DNA of 7,056 bases from JBFWNZ01 sp050250795 (GTDB taxonomy: Bacteria > Pseudomonadota > Alphaproteobacteria > UBA8366). The stretch covers positions 1 through 7,056 of the forward strand of contig JBFWNZ010000203.1 in assembly GCA_050250795.1 (NCBI GenBank), written 5' to 3'. Position numbers and translations under genes: made by a program. Below, in pieces: positions 1 through 6,433 of this stretch (position 1 is the first letter of the stretch; each line of letters starts with the position of its first letter). The notes under the pieces are model-generated. The model did not search any database, had not been told where the DNA came from, and was given only the letters and a program-made list of their open reading frames with translations.

Positions 1-448
1 TCTTGTCGACGCAGAGCGTGCATTTCTTCATCACGCCCTCGTCCTCGTCATACTCGCGCGCGCCGTAGGGACAGGCCCAGGAGCACAGCTTGCAGCCGAT
101 GCAGGTGTCGGCGTTGACGAGGACGATGCCGTCCTCCTCGCGCTTGTAGGACGCGCCGGTCGGGCAGACGGTGACGCAGGGCGCATCCTCGCAATGCAGG
201 CAGGAGCGGGGGAAGTGCACGGTGCGCGTGCCGCCCTCGCCGTCGCCGGCCTCATAGCTGTGGACGCGGTTGAACCACACGCCGCTGGGGTCCGCGCCAT
301 AGGGGTCGCGGTCGGTCAGCGGGGCGGAATGGCCGCCGGTGTTCCATTCCTTGCAGTTGACGGCGCAGGCATGGCAGCCGACGCAGATGTCGAGGTCGAT
401 GACGAGGCCGAGCCGGGTCGCCGACCGGTTTGTGGGAAGGCTGGTCAT
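1..448 (-). CDS. soeB: SoeB, iron-sulfur (4x[4Fe-4S] ferredoxin-type) subunit of sulfite dehydrogenase, 3' end beyond window
   Basis: Partial gene: 149 codons are visible and the reading frame is still open at the window edge. The protein is a DmsB/PsrB/SoeB-type electron-transfer subunit that carries electrons from the molybdopterin subunit to a membrane quinone-reducing subunit. Visible cysteine groups are C22-x2-C25-x2-C28-x3-C32, then C83-x2-C86-x4-C91-x3-C95 followed by Pro, then C116-x2-C119-x2-C122-x3-C126 followed by Pro, and C143-x2-C146 at the edge, as expected for a four-cluster ferredoxin-like subunit. There is no signal peptide, so a cytoplasmic location is inferred. The ATG lies 3 bases after the soeA stop codon, and a GGAG at 460-463 inside the end of soeA is a fitting ribosome binding site, so the two genes are probably translated together. 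The family call is firm; the choice of SoeB over PsrB or DmsB rests on the SoeA-like partner. Confidence 0.9.
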   Translation of the reverse strand, partial: MTSLPTNRSATRLGLVIDLDICVGCHACAVNCKEWNTGGHSAPLTDRDPYGADPSGVWFNRVHSYEAGDGEGGTRTVHFPRSCLHCEDAPCVTVCPTGASYKREEDGIVLVNADTCIGCKLCSWACPYGAREYDEDEGVMKKCTLCVDK

Positions 449-451
449 GGC

Positions 452-3400
452 TCAGTCGTCTCCGTGCCCGTGGCCGTGGCCTGGGGTGCCGATCTGGTTG
501 CCGGTGCCGTGCCGGACGCCCGGCACCGCGTCGGCGACTGTGTCGCGGCTGCCGATGAATTCCAGATGCGTGCCGCCGGTCCGGCCGCTGGACGGTCCCT
601 CGAAATTCGCGCCGTAGCGCAGGATCGACGGCTTCGGCATCAGCCGGGGGGCCGCCGGGGTGGGCTGCATGCCGGAATCGCTCGCGCCCGCCTCATGCGG
701 CAGGCATTTTTCGATCCGCACCCGCAGGTCGTACCAGGCTGCCTGCCCGGTGATCGGGTCCGAGTTGGAATAGCGATAGCCGTCGCCGCGCGCCGGCAGC
801 AGTTCCGAGATGACGTGGTTGAGCAGGAAGCCCTTGTTGGATTCCGGGGCATCGGCATCCAGGTTCCACGCCCCCTTGCGCTTGCCGATGGCGTTCCAGG
901 TCCAGACCGTGTTCGGGTTGACTCCGTCCATCAGCTTGACCTGGGCGCGCACCCGCCCGTGATGGCTGGATATCCAGACCCAGTCATCGTCCGCGATACC
1001 CAGCTTCGCGCCGGTCTCGCGGGCGACGAACAGGCGGTTCGCGGCCGTGATCTGACGCAGCCAGGCGTTCTGCGAGCCCCAGGAGTGATACATATGCGCC
1101 GGCCGCTGGGTCAGCGCATGCAGCGGGAACTCCTGCCCGTCGATGGCGGCCTCCTCGAAGGGCTGATACCAGATCGGCAGCGGGTCGAACATCGCGTCGA
1201 TCCGCGCCCGATGCGCCTCGGGCGGCTGCACCGGACCGTGGCCGCGTGCGGCCAGCCGGAACCGTTGCAGCGGCTCGCTGTACATGTGCAGCACGATCTG
1301 GTTGGCATTGGGCACGAAGCCGACGCTGGCCGCGTACTCCAGATAGCCCTTGTTCGCGTGCTTGAAGTACAGCTGGTCCGGCGCCAGTTCGTGCTGCCAG
1401 AAGCACCCGTTCTCGACATAGCGCTGCAACTGGTCCGGATTGGCGTCGCCCCGGCCGTGGCTGGTGCCGTCCTTGCCGCGCCAGCCGGCCAGCGGCCCGA
1501 TGCCTGGCATGCGCTCGTGGTTGGCGATGTAGTCGGGATAGCCGCCGGGGAATTTCGGCGATCCGTCCTCCTTCACCATGCCGGGCAGGCCCAGCCGCAC
1601 GCCCAGTTCCAGCACCACCTCCTGGAACGGCCGCACATCGCGGTCGGGCTGGACCACCGGCTGGCGGATCGAATCCGCCGGACCATGCGCCGAGGAGATC
1701 GGCCGGTCGAGGATCGAGATGCAGTCCCAGCGCTCCAGATAGGTCGTATCCGGCAGGATGAGGTCGCAATAGGGGATGGTCTCGGAATAGTACGCGTCCG
1801 CGTAGATGATGTGCGGAATTTTGTACTCGCCGGTCGCCGGGTCCTTGTCGGTCAGCATGCGCTGGACGCCGCGCACGTTCATCGACGAGTTCCAGCCCAT
1901 GTTCGCCATGTACATGAACAGGGTGTCGATGGGGTACGGATCGCCCTTCCACGCATTATGGATGACCATATGCATCATCCCGTGCGCGGCGATGGGGAAT
2001 TCCCAGCTATAGGCCTTGTCGATGCGCTTGGGCGAGCCGTCGGCCTCGACCAGCAGGTCGGTCGGTGCCAGCGGCATGCCCAGCGGCGGTCCGCCAAGCG
2101 TCTTGCCTGGACCGGTCTCGTGGCCGGCGGGCTTCGGGAAACCAGGCAGCGGCTTGGGGAAAGGCGCCTTGTAGCGGAAGCCGCCCGGCACATCGATAGT
2201 GCCCAGCAGCATCTGCAGCAGGTGCAGCGCCCGGCAGGTGTGGAAGCCGTTGGAATGGGCCGAGATGCCGCGCATGGCGTGCATCGCCACCGGCCGTCCG
2301 ATCATGCGTTCGTGCCGCCGTCCGGCCCAGTCGGTCCAGGGCTGCTCGATCACCACCTGCTCCTGGAAGGCGACATGCGCCATCTCGGCGGCGATGCGCC
2401 GGATCGTCTCCGCCGGCACGCCGCAGCGTGCGGCCACCGCGTCGGGCGAATATTGCGGGTCGAGATAGCGTGCGGCCATGATCTGGAAGGCCGGCACCGC
2501 CCGCCGCCCGTCGGCCAGCAGATGGGTTCCGACCAGCGCCGGCTTCACCTCGGGCGCCAAGGCGCTGACAAGGCTGTGGCTGCCGGCGTCCCAGCACAGC
2601 GGGTTGCCGTCGGCATCGCGGGCGAACAGGCCGTCATCGGCCGCGCCGGGGTCCTGGATCACCAGCCAGGGCGCGTTGGTGTAGCGGACCAGATATTCCC
2701 AGTCGATGGTCTCGGCGCGCAACAGCTCGTGGATGATCGCGAAGGCGAACAGCCCGTCCGTGCCGGGGCGGATGCCGATCCACTCGTCGGCGATGGCGGA
2801 GTAGCCGGTGCGGACCGGGTTGACCGAGACGAACTTGGCGCCGCGGGTCTTGAGCTTGCCCAGCCCGGTCTTGATCGGGTTCGAATCGTGGTCCTCGGCG
2901 ACGCCGAACATGATGAAGTAGCGCGCCAGGTCCCAGTCGGGCTCGCCGAACTCCCAGAACGACCCGCCGATGGTAAACCCGCCGCCGGCCGCCATGTTGA
3001 CGGAGCAGAACCCGCCATGCGCGGCGAAGTTGGGCGTGCCGAACTGGGTCGCCCACCAGCCGGTCAGCGACTGGCTCTGGTCGCGGCCGGTGAAGAAGGC
3101 AAGGCGCTTCGGGTCGGTCTTGCGGATGTTGTCCAGCCAGCCGGTGGCGATGGACAGCGCCTCGTCCCACTCGATCTCCTTGAACTCGCCCGAGCCGCGC
3201 TCGCCCACGCGCAACAGCGGCTTGCTGAGCCGGGCCGGGGAGTAGTGCTGCATGATGCCGGCGGAGCCCTTGGCGCAGAGCACGCCGCGGTTCACCGGAT
3301 GGTTCCGGTTACCCTCGATGTAGCGGACGCGCCCATCCTTCAGATAGACGCGGATGCCGCAACGGCAGGCGCACATGTAGCAGGTGGTCGTCTTGACCTC

Positions 3401-3463
3401 GTCGGCGACGGCTGGCGACGTGTCGACCACCTCGCGGACCGTCTCGAACGGATTGACGGACAT
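452..3463 (-). CDS. soeA: SoeA, molybdopterin-containing catalytic subunit of cytoplasmic sulfite dehydrogenase (quinone)
   Basis: 1003-aa member of the DMSO-reductase/complex-iron-sulfur molybdoenzyme family. In SoeABC it oxidises sulfite to sulfate with bis-MGD molybdenum and passes electrons through SoeB to SoeC and quinone. The N-terminal [4Fe-4S] motif is C28-x2-C31-x3-C35-x27-C63, followed by Lys65, the usual relay residue towards the cofactor. Cys153, in the segment HGGFCSVN, is the likely molybdenum ligand by position. The C-terminal molybdopterin-dinucleotide-binding domain spans roughly residues 779-920. About 80 further residues, rich in Gly, Pro and Ser, end in HGHGHGDD. There is no twin-arginine signal, which fits the cytoplasmic SoeA type rather than exported PsrA, PhsA or TtrA enzymes. 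The ATG at 3463 is chosen because GAGGGGG stands 10 bases before it; an in-frame GTG at 3529 would add 22 residues of unlikely sequence. Substrate is inferred from remembered SoeA-like sequence character and from the TSUP/rhodanese context; a polysulfide or thiosulfate enzyme is less likely. Confidence 0.88.
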   Translation of the reverse strand: MSVNPFETVREVVDTSPAVADEVKTTTCYMCACRCGIRVYLKDGRVRYIEGNRNHPVNRGVLCAKGSAGIMQHYSPARLSKPLLRVGERGSGEFKEIEWDEALSIATGWLDNIRKTDPKRLAFFTGRDQSQSLTGWWATQFGTPNFAAHGGFCSVNMAAGGGFTIGGSFWEFGEPDWDLARYFIMFGVAEDHDSNPIKTGLGKLKTRGAKFVSVNPVRTGYSAIADEWIGIRPGTDGLFAFAIIHELLRAETIDWEYLVRYTNAPWLVIQDPGAADDGLFARDADGNPLCWDAGSHSLVSALAPEVKPALVGTHLLADGRRAVPAFQIMAARYLDPQYSPDAVAARCGVPAETIRRIAAEMAHVAFQEQVVIEQPWTDWAGRRHERMIGRPVAMHAMRGISAHSNGFHTCRALHLLQMLLGTIDVPGGFRYKAPFPKPLPGFPKPAGHETGPGKTLGGPPLGMPLAPTDLLVEADGSPKRIDKAYSWEFPIAAHGMMHMVIHNAWKGDPYPIDTLFMYMANMGWNSSMNVRGVQRMLTDKDPATGEYKIPHIIYADAYYSETIPYCDLILPDTTYLERWDCISILDRPISSAHGPADSIRQPVVQPDRDVRPFQEVVLELGVRLGLPGMVKEDGSPKFPGGYPDYIANHERMPGIGPLAGWRGKDGTSHGRGDANPDQLQRYVENGCFWQHELAPDQLYFKHANKGYLEYAASVGFVPNANQIVLHMYSEPLQRFRLAARGHGPVQPPEAHRARIDAMFDPLPIWYQPFEEAAIDGQEFPLHALTQRPAHMYHSWGSQNAWLRQITAANRLFVARETGAKLGIADDDWVWISSHHGRVRAQVKLMDGVNPNTVWTWNAIGKRKGAWNLDADAPESNKGFLLNHVISELLPARGDGYRYSNSDPITGQAAWYDLRVRIEKCLPHEAGASDSGMQPTPAAPRLMPKPSILRYGANFEGPSSGRTGGTHLEFIGSRDTVADAVPGVRHGTGNQIGTPGHGHGHGDD

Positions 3464-3473
3464 CCGGAATGAA

Positions 3474-3480
3474 CCCCCTC
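3474..3480 (-). promoter_or_regulatory. Ribosome binding site that decides the soeA start
   Basis: GAGGGGG on the minus strand, 10 bases before the ATG at 3463. It supports that ATG over the in-frame GTG at 3529, which overlaps the stop codon of the preceding gene and has no comparable purine-rich site. The 62-base gap between that stop and the ATG shows no clear promoter or terminator. Confidence 0.6.
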
Positions 3481-3525
3481 GTCGATCGGTGTTTTTGTTG
3501 TCGGTGAACCCCGTTCCGCACCGCG

Positions 3526-4272
3526 TCACGCCTTGCGGAACACGGCGTTGCCGGCCAGGCCGGCCAACACGGCGATGACGATCGCCGCAATCCCGTAGAG
3601 GGCCGGCTGCTCATGCGCGATACGGTAGACATCGGCGCCGAGACCGGCCTTGGAAACGAACAGAGGCGTCTGCTGGGCGCTGGCGACCTCGCCGTCGCGG
3701 ATCAGCAGGACGGTGATGTTGTAGTTGCCGGGCGGCAGGTTGGCCGGAAAGAACACATCGGCGCGGAACAGCCGGCTGCCCAGCAGCGTGACCTTGCCCG
3801 GATAGGCGCCGTAATGGCCGCGCGCACGCTTCTGGCGGATCAGCGCATCGCGGAAATCGGCGGCATCGGCCGCACCGATGGATTCGTCCGGCGCGAGGTC
3901 GAGATACTCGACCCCGATTCCATAGTCCTCGCGCGTGTGCAGCGGCAGCCAGTCGCCCAACGGCTCGCTGGCCAGCAGCTTGTAGAAGGCCGGGGCCTGC
4001 TCGAAGGTCGCCTCGTCGACATTCATCCAGATGCCGGCGACCCGGTCCTTGCGCCGGACCACCACGGTTTCGGGCGGGCCCTGGACCAGCACGACGATCT
4101 TGCCCGGCCCCTCGACCGCGCCGAACAGCAGCACCTGGGCGCCGGTGAAGCCGGTGGTGATCCGTACCAGATGGTCGGACAGGTCGGCGACCAGCGGTTC
4201 GGCCCGCGACGGCTCGGCCGCCGCCAGTCCGAATGCCCAGGCAAAGAAGGCTAGGAGAAGGCGAAGCCGCAT
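3526..4272 (-). CDS. TIGR02186 / Alph_Pro_TM family protein, signal peptide plus C-terminal membrane anchor, function unknown
   Basis: 248-aa protein. Residues 1-19 look like a signal peptide: basic start MRLR, a hydrophobic stretch, then possible cleavage after the AAA at 17-19 or after Ala24. Residues about 225-245 form one hydrophobic helix, followed by a short tail ending FRKA, which predicts a periplasmic domain of about 200 residues held to the inner membrane by its C-terminus. The central part alternates hydrophobic residues in a way that suggests mostly beta structure. I saw no cysteine in it. I recognise it as the TIGR02186 (Pfam Alph_Pro_TM) family, described as putative membrane proteins of alphaproteobacteria without a known function. 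Its ATG shares one base with the stop of the preceding TSUP gene (TGATG), with GAGGG at 4282-4286 as ribosome binding site, so the two are very probably translationally coupled. A role as partner of the TSUP transporter is inference from this arrangement. Confidence 0.82.
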   Translation of the reverse strand: MRLRLLLAFFAWAFGLAAAEPSRAEPLVADLSDHLVRITTGFTGAQVLLFGAVEGPGKIVVLVQGPPETVVVRRKDRVAGIWMNVDEATFEQAPAFYKLLASEPLGDWLPLHTREDYGIGVEYLDLAPDESIGAADAADFRDALIRQKRARGHYGAYPGKVTLLGSRLFRADVFFPANLPPGNYNITVLLIRDGEVASAQQTPLFVSKAGLGADVYRIAHEQPALYGIAAIVIAVLAGLAGNAVFRKA

Positions 4273-5192
4273 CAGTGCCCGCCCTCGGTACCGATCGCGA
4301 ACAGATCTTTCGGGGTCGCCAGAAGGTCGTAGGCCAGCTTGCCGCACACGCCCAGCACCATCATCGCCAGCAGCCCGCGCAACTGCTCGCCGCGCAGCCG
4401 GGCGCCCACGCGCGTTCCGAACTGGGCGCCGATCACCGCGCCGACCAGCAGCAGGACCGCCAGCATCACGTCCACCGTCTGGTTCAGATAGGCCTGGAGG
4501 AAGGTGGCGTTGGCGGTGACGAAGATGATCTGGAACAGCGAGGTGCCGATCACGACCTGGGTCGGCATGCCGAGCAGGTAGATCATGGCCGGTACCATGA
4601 TGAAGCCGCCGCCGACGCCCATGATCGCCGCCAGCATGCCGACGAAGGTTCCAACCAGCAGCGGCAGCAGCGCGCTGATGTACAGCTTGGAGCGGCGGAA
4701 TCGCATCTTGAAGGGCAGGCCGTGCAGGAAATTGTGCTGGTGCAGCTTGCGCCGCGGGCCGCCGCCGCTGCGCACCCGGCGCATCGCCCGCAGGCTCTCC
4801 ACCAGCATCAGCCCGCCGATGATGCCCAGGAACACGACATAGGACAGCTTGATCACCAGATCGACCTGACCGACCGACCGCAGTTCCTTGAACAGCCAGA
4901 CGCCGAAGGTGGAGCCGACGATGCCGCCGACCAGCAGGACCGCGCCCATCTTCAGGTCGACATTGCCGCGCCGCCAATGCGCCAGCACGCCCGAGACCGA
5001 GGAGGCGACGATCTGGTTCGCCTCGGTGCCGACGGCGACCGGCGATGGCACGCCCAGGAAGATCAGCAGCGGCGTCATCAGGAAGCCGCCGCCCACGCCG
5101 AAGATTCCGGACAGCATTCCAACGCCCGCTCCCATGCCGAGCAGGACCAGGACGTTGACGGACATCTCCGCGATCGGCAGATAAACATGCAT
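4272..5192 (-). CDS. TSUP (TauE/SafE) family membrane transporter, copy 1
   Basis: 306-aa polytopic inner-membrane protein of the TSUP family (Pfam PF01925), whose members include sulfite, sulfonate and sulfoacetate exporters. It shows the two internally related halves of the family, each with a glycine-rich signature: GVGGGFLMTPLL at residues 32-43 and GVGGGFIMVP at 192-201. About eight hydrophobic segments are visible. The halves are joined by a basic, histidine-containing loop at about residues 137-170, probably cytoplasmic by the positive-inside rule. The start was chosen at the ATG giving MHVYLPIAEM because the neighbouring paralogue begins MNLYLPIAEL at the same place; a GTG 48 bases upstream is the alternative. 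The gene heads a likely operon with the TIGR02186 gene, soeA and soeB, so sulfite or a related sulfur oxyanion is the probable substrate (inference). Against copy 2 it has Glu57 where the other has Gly57, inside a hydrophobic segment. Confidence 0.88.
   Translation of the reverse strand: MHVYLPIAEMSVNVLVLLGMGAGVGMLSGIFGVGGGFLMTPLLIFLGVPSPVAVGTEANQIVASSVSGVLAHWRRGNVDLKMGAVLLVGGIVGSTFGVWLFKELRSVGQVDLVIKLSYVVFLGIIGGLMLVESLRAMRRVRSGGGPRRKLHQHNFLHGLPFKMRFRRSKLYISALLPLLVGTFVGMLAAIMGVGGGFIMVPAMIYLLGMPTQVVIGTSLFQIIFVTANATFLQAYLNQTVDVMLAVLLLVGAVIGAQFGTRVGARLRGEQLRGLLAMMVLGVCGKLAYDLLATPKDLFAIGTEGGH
4659..4751 (-). repeat. Near-identical DNA block shared by the two TSUP genes (copy 1)
   Basis: This 93-base stretch aligns without gaps to 5831-5923 with only two differences, at 4701 and 4719, both synonymous. 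It encodes the end of the central loop and the start of the second half of the transporter. Other parts of the two genes differ much more. Confidence 0.85.
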
Positions 5193-5209
5193 CGGTGGCT
5201 GCCGTCGCT

Positions 5210-5218
5210 CTCCCCCTT
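5210..5218 (-). promoter_or_regulatory. Purine-rich site, possible distant ribosome binding site of TSUP copy 1
   Basis: AAGGGGGAG on the minus strand resembles a strong Shine-Dalgarno sequence, but its end is 17 bases from the ATG at 5192, longer than the usual 5-13. There is no ATG, GTG or TTG in frame between the two. Either the spacing is tolerated or translation initiates in some other way; the start itself is supported by the paralogue alignment. Confidence 0.35.
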
Positions 5219-5244
5219 GGGCCGGCCGATCGACGGGCACATAG

Positions 5245-5259
5245 CGGGCAAAATGCCCG
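5245..5259. repeat. Perfect inverted repeat, 6-bp arms and 3-base loop
   Basis: CGGGCA-AAA-TGCCCG on the plus strand. It lies 53 bases before the TSUP copy 1 start, in the inferred untranslated leader. No T-run follows on either strand, so it is not a standard terminator. It could be a leader hairpin or an operator, or chance in GC-rich DNA. Confidence 0.45.
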
Positions 5260-5317
5260 GCATGGGCTGGCGCGAACGGGCCGGCAGTTTGGCTTAGCCC
5301 TGCGCTGGCGGGGTGTC

Positions 5318-5330
5318 GCGCATCATGCGC
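5318..5330. repeat. 13-base palindrome overlapping the candidate -10 element
   Basis: GCGCAT-C-ATGCGC is a perfect inverted repeat with 6-base arms around one central base. It covers the candidate -10 hexamer at 5322-5327, the position expected for a repressor operator. That role is inference; no regulator gene is in the window. Confidence 0.4.
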
Positions 5331-5349
5331 AGGGAGGCGTGGAAGTCAA
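5322..5349 (-). promoter_or_regulatory. Candidate sigma-70-type promoter for TSUP copy 1 - TIGR02186 - soeAB
   Basis: On the minus strand a -35-like TTGACT (5349-5344, five of six consensus bases) is separated by 16 bases from a -10-like CATGAT (5327-5322, four of six). It would give a leader of roughly 120 bases before the ATG at 5192. It is the best match in the gap, but such matches also arise by chance. Confidence 0.35.
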
Positions 5350-5440
5350 TAAAGGTCAGGAAATCCGCTGTCCTGCGGCAAGTTTGCATGGCCGGGGGGC
5401 GGGGTGCGCATCGCTCATCCGCGCGCGAGTCGCCGGCGGA

Positions 5441-6361
5441 TCAGCGCAGCAGCGGAATTTCGGTCAACGAGAACAGGTCGTCCGGCCGGACCAGCAACTC
5501 CCAGCCGATGCGCGCGGCGACCGTCAGGACCAGCAGGGCGAGCAGCCCGCGCAACTGCTCGCCGCGCAGCTTGGCGCCCAGCCGCGTGCCGAACTGGGCG
5601 CCGAGCACGCCGCCGACAACCAGAACCAGGGTCAGCGTCACGTCCACGGTCTGGTTCGCATAGGCCTGAAGGAAGGTGGCGTTGGCGCCGACGAAGATGA
5701 TCTGGAACAGCGAGGTGCCGACCACGACCTGGGTCGGCATGCCGAGCAGGTAGATCATGGCCGGGACCATGACGAAGCCGCCGCCCACACCCATCACGGC
5801 GGACAGGATGCCGACGCCGAAGCCCACCATCAGCGGCAGCAGCGCGCTGATGTACAGCTTGGAGCGGCGGAAGCGCATCTTGAAGGGCAGACCGTGCAGG
5901 AAATTGTGCTGGTGCAGCTTGCGTCCGCCGGTATTGCGGCGTCGGCGGCGCAGCGCCCGTACGCTTTCCACCAGCATCAACAGCCCGATGAGGCCGAGGA
6001 ACACCACATAGCAGAGCCGGATGACGAGATCGACCTGGCCGATCTGGCGCAACAGCTTGAACAGCATGACGCCCAGCGCCGAGCCGGCGAGGCCGCCGAT
6101 CAGCAGCACGAGGCCCATCGACAGGTCGACATTGCCGCGCCGCCAATGCGCCAGCACGCCGGAGACCGAAGAGGCGATGATCTGGTTGGCGCCGGTGCCG
6201 ACCGCGACCGGGGCCGGCACGCCCAGGAACATCAGCAGTGGCGTCAGCAGGAAGCCGCCGCCGACCCCGAAAATGCCCGACAGCATGCCGATTCCCGCCC
6301 CGAGCGCCAGCAAGGCAAACAGGTTGGCAGACAGTTCCGCGATCGGCAGATAGAGATTCAT
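5441..6361 (-). CDS. TSUP (TauE/SafE) family membrane transporter, copy 2
   Basis: 306-aa paralogue of the gene at 4272-5192, about 74-75% identical by hand count, with one single-residue gap in the loop balanced near the C-terminus. It has the same two TSUP signatures, GVGGGFLLTPLL at 32-43 and GVGGGFVMVP at 191-200, about eight hydrophobic segments and the same basic central loop, with an identical run around residues 147-177. Differences of possible functional weight are Gly57 for Glu57 and Cys117 for Ser117 in hydrophobic segments, and a diverged C-terminus. The ATG at 6361 is chosen to match the paralogue's start; a GTG at 6373 would add four residues, and neither has a strong Shine-Dalgarno site. 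It follows the rhodanese gene by 72 bases, suggesting co-transcription. Export or import of a sulfur oxyanion is inferred from family and context. Confidence 0.88.
   Translation of the reverse strand: MNLYLPIAELSANLFALLALGAGIGMLSGIFGVGGGFLLTPLLMFLGVPAPVAVGTGANQIIASSVSGVLAHWRRGNVDLSMGLVLLIGGLAGSALGVMLFKLLRQIGQVDLVIRLCYVVFLGLIGLLMLVESVRALRRRRRNTGGRKLHQHNFLHGLPFKMRFRRSKLYISALLPLMVGFGVGILSAVMGVGGGFVMVPAMIYLLGMPTQVVVGTSLFQIIFVGANATFLQAYANQTVDVTLTLVLVVGGVLGAQFGTRLGAKLRGEQLRGLLALLVLTVAARIGWELLVRPDDLFSLTEIPLLR
5831..5923 (-). repeat. Near-identical DNA block shared by the two TSUP genes (copy 2)
   Basis: Partner of 4659-4751, offset 1172 bases, in the same orientation, with two synonymous differences in 93 bases. 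The pair forms direct repeats that could support homologous exchange or deletion between the genes. Confidence 0.85.
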
Positions 6362-6433
6362 GGTGCGCCGCACTATGCGCCGCGATGGCGGCGATGGAAA
6401 GACCGCGCGCGCAGATGTCGCAGAACTGCGAAC

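Larger units (their letters stand above)
5193..5440. other. 248-bp gap between the two TSUP genes, probable regulatory region
   Basis: No convincing gene was found here on either strand. The stretch holds a candidate promoter (5322-5349), a palindrome overlapping its -10 element (5318-5330), a second inverted repeat (5245-5259) and a purine-rich ribosome-binding-like site (5210-5218). It is by far the longest gap among the sulfur genes, which suggests that the soe operon has its own transcription start here. I saw no classical terminator with a T-run after the stop codon of the second TSUP gene, so read-through from upstream remains possible. Confidence 0.55.

Noticed and set aside
452..3463. 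Assignment of the molybdoenzyme as a Tat-exported polysulfide, thiosulfate or tetrathionate reductase
   Set aside because: No twin-arginine signal at the N-terminus, and the neighbouring TSUP, rhodanese and TIGR02186 genes fit the sulfite dehydrogenase SoeA better.
194..3472. Plus-strand open frame of 1092 codons opposite soeA and soeB
   Set aside because: It lies antisense to two genes with clear motifs. Its translation is rich in Arg, His, Val, Gly and Ala with no recognisable domain, as expected opposite a GC-rich gene with G/C third positions.
4273..4977. Extension of the TIGR02186 frame upstream into the TSUP gene, which would give a 483-residue protein
   Set aside because: The added part is Arg/Ala-rich shadow sequence over a clear TSUP gene. 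The ATG at 4272 is followed by a proper signal peptide and preceded by a ribosome binding site.
4233..5297. Plus-strand open frame of 354 codons opposite TSUP copy 1, with many Gln, Asp and His residues
   Set aside because: It is the antisense reading of hydrophobic membrane-protein codons, with no domain and no ribosome binding site. The minus-strand TSUP gene is well supported.
5346..5414. Minus-strand frame of about 21 codons between the TSUP genes, as a possible leader peptide
   Set aside because: No ribosome binding site, no regulatory codon run, and it would lie upstream of or across the candidate promoter.
5415..5440. Hairpin after the TSUP copy 2 stop codon as a terminator
   Set aside because: The outer 5-bp stem is interrupted by mismatches and is not followed by a T-run.
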